A stretch of 64,000 bases of DNA from Hydrocarboniphaga daqingensis (GTDB lineage: Bacteria; Pseudomonadota; Gammaproteobacteria; Nevskiales; Nevskiaceae), in contig NZ_FQWZ01000001.1 of assembly GCF_900129825.1 (NCBI RefSeq), positions 434,001 through 498,000 of the forward strand, given 5' to 3'. The notes below the pieces were generated by a model that saw nothing but the letters and a program-made list of their open reading frames with translations, ran no database searches and was not told the DNA's origin. Both the position numbers and the translations under genes were made by a program. Position 1 is the first letter of the stretch, and every line of letters begins with the position of its first letter. Below are positions 1 through 6,317 of the stretch, in pieces.

Positions 1-501
1 CCGATCGGCCTAACAACCAGCGTCGAATTCCTTGCACCGGCGCGTCGCACAGCTGCCGTGCAAACCACCGGCATCGCACTCCAGGCATCCACGACGGCCT
101 CAGCGGCCGCGTCATCACCTACCGTCGCGACAGACGACGAACCGTACGCTCAACCAGCGCCGGCATCAGGGCTACGGGCCTACCCCGCGGGGCGCTACAT
201 CGCCTGCGACGCAACTCGTTACAACGCCAAGCAGTGGATCAAGATCCCGGCCGAAATACTAAGAACGACGGCAGGCCCGCAGATGATGGCTGCACTTTCG
301 CCAACTTCGTCACACTTTCAGCCTGCTTGTCGTGCTATCCCGATAACCGCTTATCCCGTTAACGCGCGTCACTCCGGTTCGCACGTTTAATGCAACAAAG
401 TGGATCCGGTAACGTAGTTGATCCTTTCATTGCGCAACGGGGACTTTGACGCTTTCGTCAGCCCGGCACAGGAATCGCTTCAAGGACTAGAGAAGGGAAA
501 T
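1..501. other. Unassigned left-edge stretch upstream of the first clear cassette
   Basis: I see no gene I can defend here. A + strand open frame at 58-390 (110 codons) resembles no family and has no ribosome binding site, so it may be a remnant or chance. A GCCTAAC box at 8-14 looks like the R'' end of an attC, and a TTGCAC/GTGCAA inverted repeat follows, but no matching R' box closes the site. No minus-strand frame long enough for an integrase exists, so intI is not here. The stretch may be eroded cassette DNA or part of the attI side of the array. Confidence 0.3.
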
Positions 502-567
502 CATGGAGACGAGCAACAACCTGAATAAGAACGGCACAGGGTGGCGGCGTGACAGCCGTCATTTTTG
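502..567 (+). CDS. Possible 21-residue small ORF before the first 18-bp core site
   Basis: An ATG frame of 21 codons is preceded at a good distance by AGAAGGGA, a convincing Shine-Dalgarno sequence, and ends three bases before the 18-bp inverted site at 570-587. The peptide is polar, begins METSNN and has no recognisable motif. It could be a small cassette gene, a leader peptide whose translation feeds the cassettes downstream, or chance. The ribosome binding site is the only real support. Confidence 0.25.
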
Positions 568-569
568 AG

Positions 570-587
570 GCCGAATACTAGTTGGGC
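570..587 (+). other. 18-bp minimal core-site pair (attC- or attI-like), copy 1
   Basis: GCCGAAT, then ACTA, then GTTGGGC: an R''-like box and a perfect R' box (GTTRRRY) separated by only 4 bp, with no L boxes or variable stem. The last 14 bp (AATACTAGTTGGGC) recur exactly at 908-921. The close inverted pair resembles the simple site of attI1 more than a full attC. Confidence 0.5.
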
Positions 588-590
588 CTC

Positions 591-902
591 GTGAAGAAGG
601 CTTCCACTGCTCGTGGCATCGCGAAGCTGATCGCGGGTGTTGTTTTACTTTTTGGCGGTTACGTTGCATGGCTCATTCACGATACTTTGTCCTCCGCTAT
701 GCGGGCAGAGGACCTATGCAATGGCTTCAAGCTCGGGCTTCCCGAAGCAAAGGTTATTGAAGGAATCAACAGCGCGCGTGGGGCGCGTCTCCAGCGCTAT
801 CCGGACATGCTGGAAGCTAAGTTTGGGTCGTGTAGCTGTTACGTCGCCATTGCAGCCAAGGGGCAAACCGTTGAGAAAGCAGTCTCTGGCTGTCGTGAAT
901 AA
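591..902 (+). CDS. Cassette protein with one membrane segment, unknown function
   Basis: The 103-residue protein has a basic N-terminus (MKKAST) and one hydrophobic segment at about residues 12-31, followed by a soluble domain with three cysteines near the C-terminus (GSCSCY and SGC). This suggests an anchored protein facing the periplasm, possibly with a disulfide. I do not recognise the family. The gene lies between two 18-bp core-site pairs (570-587 and 904-921) rather than being followed by a full attC. A GTG at 591 is used as start; a TTG at 582 lies inside the R' box and would add three residues. Neither has a clear ribosome binding site. Confidence 0.55.
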   Translation: MKKASTARGIAKLIAGVVLLFGGYVAWLIHDTLSSAMRAEDLCNGFKLGLPEAKVIEGINSARGARLQRYPDMLEAKFGSCSCYVAIAAKGQTVEKAVSGCRE

Positions 903-903
903 G

Positions 904-921
904 GCCCAATACTAGTTGGGC
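904..921 (+). other. 18-bp minimal core-site pair (attC- or attI-like), copy 2
   Basis: GCCCAAT, then ACTA, then GTTGGGC, with a 6-bp perfect inverted repeat GCCCAA/TTGGGC. It overlaps nothing coding: the upstream gene stops at 902 and the next ATG is at 922. It occupies the place where a full-length attC would be expected and shares 14 bp with the site at 570-587. Confidence 0.5.
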
Positions 922-1257
922 ATGACAAAACAGCGCACACCCTTAGAGCGAGCTGCAGGTAAGTTGATCTTGGCTGTTCAGCAACAGTGGGACGCCGAGT
1001 TGGGTGAGCCAAGTGCCGGCGTCAGCGAAGAAGTCATGCACAACAGCCACGATCTTCTTAGCAGCGCCAAAGATGGCTCTTTGCAGTCCGTGCTTCGGGG
1101 CAGTTCCGTTACAGACTTTCTAGGAAAAGCCTGGGTGCGGGCGCATCCGCAGGTTCAGCCCGCAATAAAAGCATTCGAGGAGCAGATGGCTAACAGCGGT
1201 CATGCCCAACCAACGGTTCAAGCCGACGGCCCCGCCTCCGGCGGGTCCGCGGCTTAA
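922..1257 (+). CDS. Cassette protein, unknown, soluble, 111 aa
   Basis: A small soluble protein of unknown family. Residues 1-90 look helical and charged, without a signal peptide or membrane segment. The last 18 or so residues are encoded by the attC itself (Pro, Ala, Gly and Ser rich), because the stop codon falls inside the attC hairpin at 1255-1257. That tail is therefore probably not conserved as protein. The ATG directly follows the R' box at 915-921, leaving almost no 5' untranslated region and no Shine-Dalgarno sequence. This is common in this array and implies translation coupled to, or initiated from, upstream transcripts. Confidence 0.6.
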   Translation: MTKQRTPLERAAGKLILAVQQQWDAELGEPSAGVSEEVMHNSHDLLSSAKDGSLQSVLRGSSVTDFLGKAWVRAHPQVQPAIKAFEEQMANSGHAQPTVQADGPASGGSAA

Positions 1258-1271
1258 CCTGGGCGTTGGGC
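1204..1271 (+). other. attC site 1 (68 bp)
   Basis: R'' GCCCAAC at 1204-1210 and R' GTTGGGC at 1265-1271 are perfect complements. Internal L-type arms TTCAAGCCG and CGGCTTAA and a GC-rich stem lie between them. The recombination point is expected between G1265 and T1266. Confidence 0.9.
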
Positions 1272-1648
1272 GTAAAGAAATGAGCCCCCGAACGGTGCAC
1301 CAGTTGATGTTGCGTAGGTTCTCTCAAGAGACTCCCGCGCAGTGGTTTTACTTCTGTGATGGCTCGGGTTCCGATGAAACAAAAGCGATCGAGTCTTACC
1401 TCAAAACTCATTTCGAGGCCGAGCCATTACTGGTTGAGGTCCATCGTTCCATTGGCGGCTGCCTTAGCTTCAGCGAAGCATCGGCACTCATTGCCAAGCA
1501 CCTGTGCAGATCAAACATCAAGGTCGCAAACAGAGCGTTTACTTCCTTTGCCATCTTCGCGTCTAGCGGCGTCACAACTGCTTGGCAAAGTCGCGCCCAA
1601 CAAAACATTCAAGCGGACGCGGCTTCGCCGCGCCGCTTAACTTAGGCG
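1266..1648 (+). repeat. Duplicated cassette, copy A
   Basis: This 383-bp cassette, from the R' crossover of attC 1 to that of attC 2, recurs at 5927-6309 with about seven base differences. Three of these lie in or beside the R'' box of the attC. The repeat ends exactly at the crossover points, as expected of integron-mediated copying or capture of the same cassette twice. Confidence 0.9.
1280..1645 (+). CDS. Cassette protein, unknown, 121 aa (duplicate A)
   Basis: A soluble protein of unknown function beginning MSPRTVHQLM and rich in aromatic and small residues, with no signal peptide or membrane helix. Codons after about residue 106 lie in the attC. The second copy at 5941-6306 is nearly identical, differing at five positions, all after residue 95. 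The ATG lies 8 nt after the R' box with only a weak AAAG upstream. Two maintained copies suggest either selection for dosage or simply repeated capture. No homologous family is evident to me. Confidence 0.65.
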   Translation: MSPRTVHQLMLRRFSQETPAQWFYFCDGSGSDETKAIESYLKTHFEAEPLLVEVHRSIGGCLSFSEASALIAKHLCRSNIKVANRAFTSFAIFASSGVTTAWQSRAQQNIQADAASPRRLT

Positions 1649-1654
1649 TTAGGC
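1595..1654 (+). other. attC site 2 (60 bp)
   Basis: R'' GCCCAAC at 1595-1601 and R' GTTAGGC at 1648-1654. The internal arms CATTCAAGCGG and CCGCTTAA flank a GGCTTCGCC hairpin. Intact copy of the attC that is damaged at 6256-6315. Confidence 0.9.
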
Positions 1655-1667
1655 GCTCAAAAGCTCT

Positions 1668-2228
1668 ATGAATCTACCTTCCGAACCAATTAAGAAAGAG
1701 CTTGGCCCAGGAGAGCGTATTCTCTGGTCGGGTCAGCCCCGGCAGGGTGTTTATCTGCGTGGCGCAGACATCATGCTTGTTCCCTTTAGTGTTCTTTGGG
1801 GCGGCTTCGCTATCTTCTGGGAGTATTCGGTTATTACTTCACCCAATGCTCCATTGTTCATGGCTTTTTTCGGCATACCTTTTGTCGTCATTGGCCTCTA
1901 CCTCATCTTTGGCCGCTTTGTCGTAGAGGCAAAGCAGCGAGCCAGCACCCATTACGCAGTTACAACCCAAAGAATCATCATCGTTTCAGGGTTGTTCTCT
2001 CGTGGCGTCAAGTCACTCAATCTGCGCACGCTTTCAGACCTTTCGCTGTCGGAGGGTAGTTCCGACTACGGTTCCATCTTCTTTGGCGGCGGCTCGCCCT
2101 TCTCGTTCATGTTTCGGGGCTTCTCAAGCTCGCCCGGCATGGGCAGTCAGCTTGGCCCGCACTTTGACCAAATCCAAGGGGCGCGCAGCGTCTATGAAAC
2201 CATCCGTAATGCACAGCAAGCGGCATAA
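1668..2228 (+). CDS. Cassette-borne membrane protein with PH-like domain
   Basis: 186 residues. The N-terminal part contains GERILWSGQPRQG, typical of bacterial PH-domain (bPH2/DUF304-like) membrane proteins. Two transmembrane helices follow at about residues 33-55 and 63-82, then HYAVTTQRIIIVSG near 94-107, which is the usual second half of the domain. The C-terminal region is Gly/Ser/Phe-rich and may be flexible. These proteins are inner-membrane proteins of mostly unknown function and are frequent integron cargo. The ATG is 14 nt after the R' box, and the gene ends 9 bp before its attC. Confidence 0.7.
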   Translation: MNLPSEPIKKELGPGERILWSGQPRQGVYLRGADIMLVPFSVLWGGFAIFWEYSVITSPNAPLFMAFFGIPFVVIGLYLIFGRFVVEAKQRASTHYAVTTQRIIIVSGLFSRGVKSLNLRTLSDLSLSEGSSDYGSIFFGGGSPFSFMFRGFSSSPGMGSQLGPHFDQIQGARSVYETIRNAQQAA

Positions 2229-2237
2229 CAGCAGCGC

Positions 2238-2315
2238 GTCTAACAAGGCGCTGCACCCGACCCCCACGCCTTCGCTTCGCTTCGGCGCGGGGTCGGGTGA
2301 GCTTCGGCGTTGGGC
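2238..2315 (+). other. attC site 3 (78 bp)
   Basis: R'' GTCTAAC at 2238-2244 and R' GTTGGGC at 2309-2315. The long stem comes from CACCCGACCCC pairing with GGGGTCGGGTG around a TTCGCTTCGCTTCGG loop. Confidence 0.9.
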
Positions 2316-2326
2316 GTCATAAACAC

Positions 2327-2635
2327 ATGAGCGCGTTTGTCAGAGTGGGAAGCGTCATTTTCTGGGGCGCAATTGCTTGGCTATTTGTTGCCGTTTTGCT
2401 CGCGCTTCAATTTTGGCCGCACCTGCCAGAGTCAAAAGCTGGCTGGGTGGCATTCATCGCTTTCGGTCCGCCCCTCTATGTTCTTGGTGAGTCCGCAGCA
2501 GAGTGGCTCTGGTCGTCGCGCATCGGGCGTGCGCTGTCGCGTCCATCACCAACTATGCAAGCAGTTTTTGTCGTCTTGAGTCTGGTCGTAGGCGGGGCAT
2601 TTGCTTGGGGGCTGTGGTGGCTCTGCTCGCACTAG
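2327..2635 (+). CDS. Cassette-borne small membrane protein, 102 aa
   Basis: A hydrophobic protein with three likely membrane helices, near residues 8-27, 40-58 and 78-100. A short basic loop before the third reads SRIGRALSRPS. No conserved motif is recognised. The ATG lies 11 nt after the R' box; the in-frame upstream codons belong to the previous attC and are excluded. Such small integral membrane proteins are the commonest unknown class in this array. The role is unknown and the location is presumably the inner membrane. Confidence 0.6.
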   Translation: MSAFVRVGSVIFWGAIAWLFVAVLLALQFWPHLPESKAGWVAFIAFGPPLYVLGESAAEWLWSSRIGRALSRPSPTMQAVFVVLSLVVGGAFAWGLWWLCSH

Positions 2636-2642
2636 CAATGTC

Positions 2643-2700
2643 GCCCAACCAGGCATTCAAGCGGACGGGCTTCGCCCGCCGCTTAACTTAAGCGTTGGGC
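2643..2700 (+). other. attC site 4 (58 bp)
   Basis: R'' GCCCAAC at 2643-2649 and R' GTTGGGC at 2694-2700, with GGGCTTCGCCC as the apical stem. It is close in sequence to attC 2, showing that cassettes share an attC subfamily. Confidence 0.92.
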
Positions 2701-2703
2701 ACT

Positions 2704-3108
2704 ATGAAACGAATGTCATCGTTGCTGTTGCTTCTTCTACCGAGCGTTGCGGTAGCGGAAGTTTCAGACAAAATGGCAACCATTCCTGAGGTTCTCATTC
2801 AAGGTGCAATTGCGGCCGCAATCGCCTTCGCCGTTTCAAGGCTCCGCTGGTGGCTCGCCCTCATTGCGGCAGGCTGGGCTCTCTTGCTAGCTGTTGGTGT
2901 GTATGGGCTTTGGGAGGAAAGGCATATGAGAGAGGCAGTGCTACATCAGCAAGGCATCAAGTATTTTGCCGCTCTCTTGGCAGAGGTCGGCTGTGTGGTC
3001 GCGGGCGGCGCGTTCGGAGCGGTTCTCAATAGGAGAGCCTGGCGCGCCCAACAGGCGGTTCCAGCCGACGTCTCTGCCTCCGCTGCGCTCCGGCAGAGCC
3101 GCGGCTGA
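2704..3108 (+). CDS. Cassette-borne exported/membrane protein, 134 aa
   Basis: A basic start (MKR) and a hydrophobic run ending at VAVAEV look like a cleavable signal peptide of about 18 residues. Two membrane helices follow, around residues 33-68, with a third near 90-107. The last 20 or so residues fall in the attC and are low-complexity. I recognise no family. The ATG sits 3 nt after the R' box, so the start is set by the cassette boundary rather than by a Shine-Dalgarno sequence. A TTG nine bases upstream lies in the attC and was rejected. Confidence 0.6.
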   Translation: MKRMSSLLLLLLPSVAVAEVSDKMATIPEVLIQGAIAAAIAFAVSRLRWWLALIAAGWALLLAVGVYGLWEERHMREAVLHQQGIKYFAALLAEVGCVVAGGAFGAVLNRRAWRAQQAVPADVSASAALRQSRG

Positions 3109-3124
3109 ACCACGGCGTTGGGGC
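3046..3124 (+). other. attC site 5 (79 bp)
   Basis: R'' GCCCAAC at 3046-3052. The R' box at 3117 reads GTTGGGGC, with one extra G relative to GTTGGGC. The arms CCAGCCGACGTCTCTG and CGGCAGAGCCGCGGCTGA give the stem. Confidence 0.82.
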
Positions 3125-3126
3125 AC

Positions 3127-3447
3127 ATGAAACAGCAGCTCAAAACTGCGTTCGCACCTTGGTCTCTGCGCCTGTGGCTCGTCGCACTAGCTCTATTCGT
3201 GCTTGGCTTGGTGTCGCTGTTCATCAAGCTCAGTTATGCAGGCGAGCTTTACTATCGCTACGGTGGCTCGCTACTCGGAGAGGCAAGCCTCTGGGTCGGT
3301 ATGCTTGCCATCGCTACTCAAGCGGTCTATCTGGTCCGAGTCCGCACAGCTAAAAGTGGTTTGGCTTTTGCTGGCAGTATCATTCTCGGTGCGGCTCTGC
3401 TCTCTGCTGCTTGGTTCCTGTATGTCATCACGCATAGCGGTGTGTAG
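3127..3447 (+). CDS. Cassette-borne membrane protein, 106 aa
   Basis: Three predicted membrane helices, at about residues 14-34, 49-68 and 78-101, with a basic segment (VRVRTAK) between the last two. This topology is typical of small inner-membrane proteins. No family is recognised. The ATG lies 2 nt after the R' box. The gene ends 3 nt before its attC, so its whole protein is encoded by cassette body sequence. Confidence 0.6.
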   Translation: MKQQLKTAFAPWSLRLWLVALALFVLGLVSLFIKLSYAGELYYRYGGSLLGEASLWVGMLAIATQAVYLVRVRTAKSGLAFAGSIILGAALLSAAWFLYVITHSGV

Positions 3448-3450
3448 CCG

Positions 3451-3513
3451 CCCCAACCAGGCATTCAACGCGACGGCCCGTAAACGGGCCGCGCGTTAGC
3501 TCCGGCGTTGGGC
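3451..3513 (+). other. attC site 6 (63 bp)
   Basis: R'' CCCCAAC at 3451-3457, with an extra C (GCCCCAAC) that mirrors the extra G of the preceding R' box. R' GTTGGGC is at 3507-3513. The apical stem is GGCCCGTAAACGGGCC. Confidence 0.88.
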
Positions 3514-3525
3514 GTAAAAGCGCGC

Positions 3526-3792
3526 ATGCCTAGTTTCAAGCCCATATATGGCTGGGGATGGTTCCAGGGTCCAGGCAAAACATCAGTTGCAGTGCCGGAG
3601 CCGTTCTCAGTCCTAGTGCTGCGGGCTTCCGAATCTGAGGTTGTCGGAGTAATTGATCAGCCACATGAATATGCGGGCTTCAATGTGCGACTCGGAATCC
3701 GCAGCATCGAGCCGAGTGGTGCCAAGCATTGGAACGTGTGCCTCTCAACGGATGGGCAAGGCCAGATCACCGGGTTCGCTGAGTCCCTATGA
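3526..3792 (+). CDS. Cassette protein, unknown, 88 aa
   Basis: A soluble beta-rich protein without signal peptide or membrane segment. It starts MPSFKPIYGWGWFQG and alternates hydrophobic and polar residues (VLVLRASESEVVGVI), which suggests a small beta-sheet domain. No family is recognised. The ATG lies 12 nt after the R' box. The stop is 9 nt before the attC, so the reading frame is complete within the cassette body. Confidence 0.55.
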   Translation: MPSFKPIYGWGWFQGPGKTSVAVPEPFSVLVLRASESEVVGVIDQPHEYAGFNVRLGIRSIEPSGAKHWNVCLSTDGQGQITGFAESL

Positions 3793-3800
3793 TCAATTGC

Positions 3801-3856
3801 GTCCAACAAGGGGCTGCAGGCGACGGCTTCGCCGCGCCTGAGCACAAGCGTTGGGC
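3801..3856 (+). other. attC site 7 (56 bp)
   Basis: R'' GTCCAAC at 3801-3807 and R' GTTGGGC at 3850-3856. This is the shortest regular attC in the array, with GGCGACGGCTTCGCCGCGCC as its apical stem. Confidence 0.88.
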
Positions 3857-3874
3857 ATTTTGGAGAGAGTGACA

Positions 3875-4606
3875 ATGAGTTCTGCAGAAAAGTCCGCTGT
3901 TGTTTCTATGAGCGGCAGCCCGATCCTTCGCCACAGCGAAGCTGCTCCTTTTGAGGGTCCGCAGGGCGAAGAGTGCATCGAACAAATCTCAGACCACATT
4001 GAAGCGCACCTCGGACAAATTGAAACTGTATTTCATGAGATCGTGTCCGACACCGTTCATATCGATGTCCATTTCGTAAAAGCGACTGAGACTTTTCCGT
4101 TCGTCAGATTGGTGACATCCGGCATGAGCGACCTACCAATGTCGGCGCCAGAAGATTCCGATGTGCCAAAGTTCGTTGAGGTGTTAATGACCCTTCCTGG
4201 GAACTGGAAACTCGATCAAGACTCTTTAAGTGATGAGCATTGGTATTGGCCGATACGGCTAATGAAAGGGCTTGCCAGGCTACCTCACAAGCACAAGACA
4301 TGGCTGGGTTGGGGACATACAGTTCCCAACGGAGACCCAGCTGAGCCGTACGCGTCGAGTACAAAGCTTTGCGGAGCAATCCTGCTGCCCTCTGTCACAG
4401 TTCCGGAGGGCTTTCACAAGCTACGCATCGACCAAGATAAGGAGATCACCTTCTTTTCTATCGTCCCTCTTTACGAAGAGGAGATGAGATTGAAGTTGCG
4501 GTCAGGATCAGATGCGTTACTGAACAGATTCGACAAAACCAACGTAAATGACATAGTCGACCCATCGCGGCGAAACTCGGCAAAGAAGAACTTCGGCCTA
4601 TTTTAG
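3875..4606 (+). CDS. Suppressor-of-fused (SUFU) domain protein
   Basis: 243 residues with the SUFU domain across nearly the whole length. Recognisable segments are FPFVRLVTSGMSDLPM (about 71-86), TLPGNWKL (about 106-113), WYWPIRLMKGLARLP, TWLGWGHTVPNGDP (about 147-160) and NVNDIVDP near the C-terminus. In animals SUFU restrains Gli factors. Bacterial members have been proposed by comparative genomics as immunity proteins in polymorphic-toxin systems, and many have no known role. The ATG at 3875 has a good GGAGAG upstream, better than most cassettes here. It is among the largest and most clearly conserved genes in the array. Confidence 0.88.
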   Translation: MSSAEKSAVVSMSGSPILRHSEAAPFEGPQGEECIEQISDHIEAHLGQIETVFHEIVSDTVHIDVHFVKATETFPFVRLVTSGMSDLPMSAPEDSDVPKFVEVLMTLPGNWKLDQDSLSDEHWYWPIRLMKGLARLPHKHKTWLGWGHTVPNGDPAEPYASSTKLCGAILLPSVTVPEGFHKLRIDQDKEITFFSIVPLYEEEMRLKLRSGSDALLNRFDKTNVNDIVDPSRRNSAKKNFGLF

Positions 4607-4610
4607 AAAT

Positions 4611-4688
4611 GCCCAACAAGCGCTTCCAGCCGACGTCCACGCCTCCGCTGCGCTCCGGCGCGGCCGCGGCTGAAGCTAGGCGTTAGGC
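4611..4688 (+). other. attC site 8 (78 bp)
   Basis: R'' GCCCAAC at 4611-4617 and R' GTTAGGC at 4682-4688. The arms TTCCAGCCGACG and CGCGGCTGAAGC surround a long CG-rich stem. Confidence 0.9.
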
Positions 4689-4716
4689 TTTTCGCAAATA
4701 CGCGCCTTTTCAATTC

Positions 4717-4723
4717 GTTAGGC
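4717..4723 (+). other. Orphan R' core (GTTAGGC) 35 bp after attC 8
   Basis: The R' box and its T-rich flank (GTTAGGCTTTT) at 4682-4692 repeat at 4717-4727 with no R'' or stem before the second copy. The 35-bp spacer holds no gene. It may be the scar of a deleted cassette, a short tandem duplication, or integration at a secondary GTT site. Confidence 0.55.
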
Positions 4724-4737
4724 TTTTTAAAAACCAT

Positions 4738-5376
4738 ATGTACTGCCCTGCACACTTCCAAGAAGACAGGCTCCCACAGCTAATCACCCTGATTGAACAG
4801 TTCCCCTTGGCAACCATCATTTGCAATGGGCCTTCTGGCTTAGTGGCAGATCACATACCTCTGATGTACGAGGGTGAGTTGGGCGCTTCGGGCAAGCTTG
4901 TTGGCCATGTCGCCAAGAACAATCCTCTGTGGCAACTCTCCGCTGGTCAAGAACTGCTTGTCGTCTTTCAAGGCCCGTCAACCTACATTTCGCCGAATTG
5001 GTATGCCACCAAACGTGATGCCGGCAAGGTTGTGCCGACCTGGAACTACGCAGTCGTTCATGCCTCCTGCACACTTGAAGCAATTCATGATCCTCAGCAG
5101 GCGCTGGAAATCATTACAAAACTGACTGACCAGCACGAAGCATCTCAGTCCCACCCTTGGCGCGTCACTGATGCGCCGATCGAGTTCACCGATAGGCTTG
5201 TCGGCAACATCGTTGGCATTGAGCTCAAGATAAATCGCATGCACGGGAAGTGGAAGGTCAGCCAGAACCAACCAACGCAGAATCAGCAATCGGTAGCACA
5301 AGGTCTTCTAGCTGAAGGCTCAGATGCACAGACGCAAATGGCGTTGCTGGTTGGCGCTAATGGAGCCAAGTTATGA
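4738..5376 (+). CDS. PaiB-type FMN-binding (negative transcriptional regulator family) protein
   Basis: 212 residues matching the length and order of the PaiB/FMN_bind_2 family: MYCPAHFQEDR at the N-terminus, a flavin-fold barrel with GHVAKNNPLW (about 57-66), VVFQGPSTYISPNWYATK (about 76-93) and VPTWNYAVVHASC (about 99-111). Bacillus PaiB was described as a negative regulator of sporulation and protease genes; the fold is that of FMN-binding split barrels. The catalytic or regulatory role here is unknown. The protein is cytoplasmic. The ATG lies about 15 nt after the orphan R' box without a clear Shine-Dalgarno sequence. Confidence 0.88.
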   Translation: MYCPAHFQEDRLPQLITLIEQFPLATIICNGPSGLVADHIPLMYEGELGASGKLVGHVAKNNPLWQLSAGQELLVVFQGPSTYISPNWYATKRDAGKVVPTWNYAVVHASCTLEAIHDPQQALEIITKLTDQHEASQSHPWRVTDAPIEFTDRLVGNIVGIELKINRMHGKWKVSQNQPTQNQQSVAQGLLAEGSDAQTQMALLVGANGAKL

Positions 5377-5406
5377 AAGACTCAACGTTTTCCGCATCTG
5401 TCACCA

Positions 5407-5473
5407 GCCTAACTGTAGGTTCAACGCGGACAAAAATGCTCCGCATTTTTGCCGGTTAACCCGGGCGTTGGGC
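5407..5473 (+). other. attC site 9 (67 bp)
   Basis: R'' GCCTAAC at 5407-5413 and R' GTTGGGC at 5467-5473. The apical hairpin CAAAAATGCTCCGCATTTTTG is AT-rich, unlike the GC-rich stems of the other sites. Confidence 0.88.
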
Positions 5474-5476
5474 TTC

Positions 5477-5866
5477 ATGAAACTCTCTATCCGCGACCTC
5501 TGGATTGTTCTCATTCTTTTTTCAGCGACGGCAGCCGGCCAGCCGCAGGCAGATTTAACGGCGAGCAGCTGCAATGAGTATCGGCAGGCTGAAAGTCGGC
5601 TGGCCGAACTCTACGCAAAGGCTCTAAAGTTCAATGAAGGCGATCAAAAGCTAGTTGCTGCAATCAAGCGATCACAAGCCGCTTGGCTGTCCTATGTTCA
5701 AGCCGAGTTGGGCGCCATTTACCCGGAGGACTATCAACGAGGTTCAGCAGAGCCGATGTGTCGGTGCGGAGAGCAACTGGCTCTCGTTAACGCTCGCATA
5801 GAGCAACTTGCACGCTGGGTATACGTCCAGCAAGGCGACGTATGTGCAGGAAGCCGGTCAAGCTAG
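5477..5866 (+). CDS. Exported LprI/DUF1311 family protein
   Basis: 129 residues: a signal peptide of about 20 residues (hydrophobic WIVLILFSATAA, then GQ), followed by a helical domain with AESRLAELYAKALK, IKRSQAAWLSYVQAEL and CGEQLALVNARIEQL. This is the layout of the DUF1311/LprI family, whose mycobacterial member LprI inhibits lysozyme. Three cysteines (SSC and MCRC) could form disulfides in the periplasm. Function in this organism is inferred only from family. The ATG lies 3 nt after the R' box; longer in-frame starts run back through the attC and were rejected. Confidence 0.78.
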   Translation: MKLSIRDLWIVLILFSATAAGQPQADLTASSCNEYRQAESRLAELYAKALKFNEGDQKLVAAIKRSQAAWLSYVQAELGAIYPEDYQRGSAEPMCRCGEQLALVNARIEQLARWVYVQQGDVCAGSRSS

Positions 5867-5932
5867 TCCAACTAGTGGTTCAACCCGAAGTCCCGGCCTC
5901 CTGCCGGTCCTCGAGTTAGCCGGGCGTTGGGC
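5866..5932 (+). other. attC site 10 (67 bp)
   Basis: R'' GTCCAAC at 5866-5872 and R' GTTGGGC at 5926-5932, with the apical stem CCGGCCTCCTGCCGG. It directly precedes the second copy of the duplicated cassette. Confidence 0.88.
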
Positions 5933-6309
5933 GTAAAGAAATGAGCCCCCGAACGGTGCACCAATTGATGTTGCGTAGGTTCTCTCAAGAGACTCCCGCG
6001 CAGTGGTTTTACTTCTGTGATGGCTCGGGTTCCGATGAAACAAAAGCGATCGAGTCTTACCTCAAAACTCATTTCGAGGCCGAGCCATTACTGGTTGAGG
6101 TCCATCGTTCCATTGGCGGCTGCCTTAGCTTCAGCGAAGCATCGGCACTCATTGCCAAGCACCTGTGCAGATCAAACATCAAGGTCGCAAACAGAGCGTT
6201 TACTTCCTTTGCCATCTTCGCGTCTAACGGCGTCACGACTGCTTGGCAACGTCGCGCCCCAAAATACATTCAAGCGGACGCGGCTTCGCCGCGCCGCTTA
6301 ACTTAGGCG
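5927..6309 (+). repeat. Duplicated cassette, copy B
   Basis: 383 bp, about 98% identical to 1266-1648 and of the same length, bounded exactly at the attC crossover points. Most differences cluster at the 3' end, where the R'' box is changed. Confidence 0.9.
5941..6306 (+). CDS. Cassette protein, unknown, 121 aa (duplicate B)
   Basis: Nearly identical to the protein at 1280-1645. The five replacements (S to N, S to R, Q to P, Q to K, N to Y) are all in the last quarter, in or next to sequence that doubles as attC. The rest of the protein is unchanged. The 5' context, including the 8 nt between R' and ATG, is the same in both copies. The function is unknown and no motif is recognised. Its attC has lost a normal R'' box, so this copy is probably less mobile than copy A. 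Confidence 0.65.
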   Translation: MSPRTVHQLMLRRFSQETPAQWFYFCDGSGSDETKAIESYLKTHFEAEPLLVEVHRSIGGCLSFSEASALIAKHLCRSNIKVANRAFTSFAIFASNGVTTAWQRRAPKYIQADAASPRRLT

Positions 6310-6315
6310 TTAGCC
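6256..6315 (+). other. attC site 11, degenerate (60 bp)
   Basis: It corresponds base for base to attC 2, but R'' reads GCCCCAA instead of GCCCAAC and R' reads GTTAGCC instead of GTTAGGC. The central stem is intact. Both core boxes depart from consensus, so recombination is expected to be impaired. Confidence 0.75.
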
Positions 6316-6317
6316 AT

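Noticed and set aside
58-390. 110-codon open frame near the left edge
   Set aside because: No ribosome binding site and no recognisable motif; overlapping frames are equally open in this GC-rich stretch.
1-570. Integron integrase gene
   Set aside because: No frame on either strand is long enough or resembles a tyrosine recombinase.
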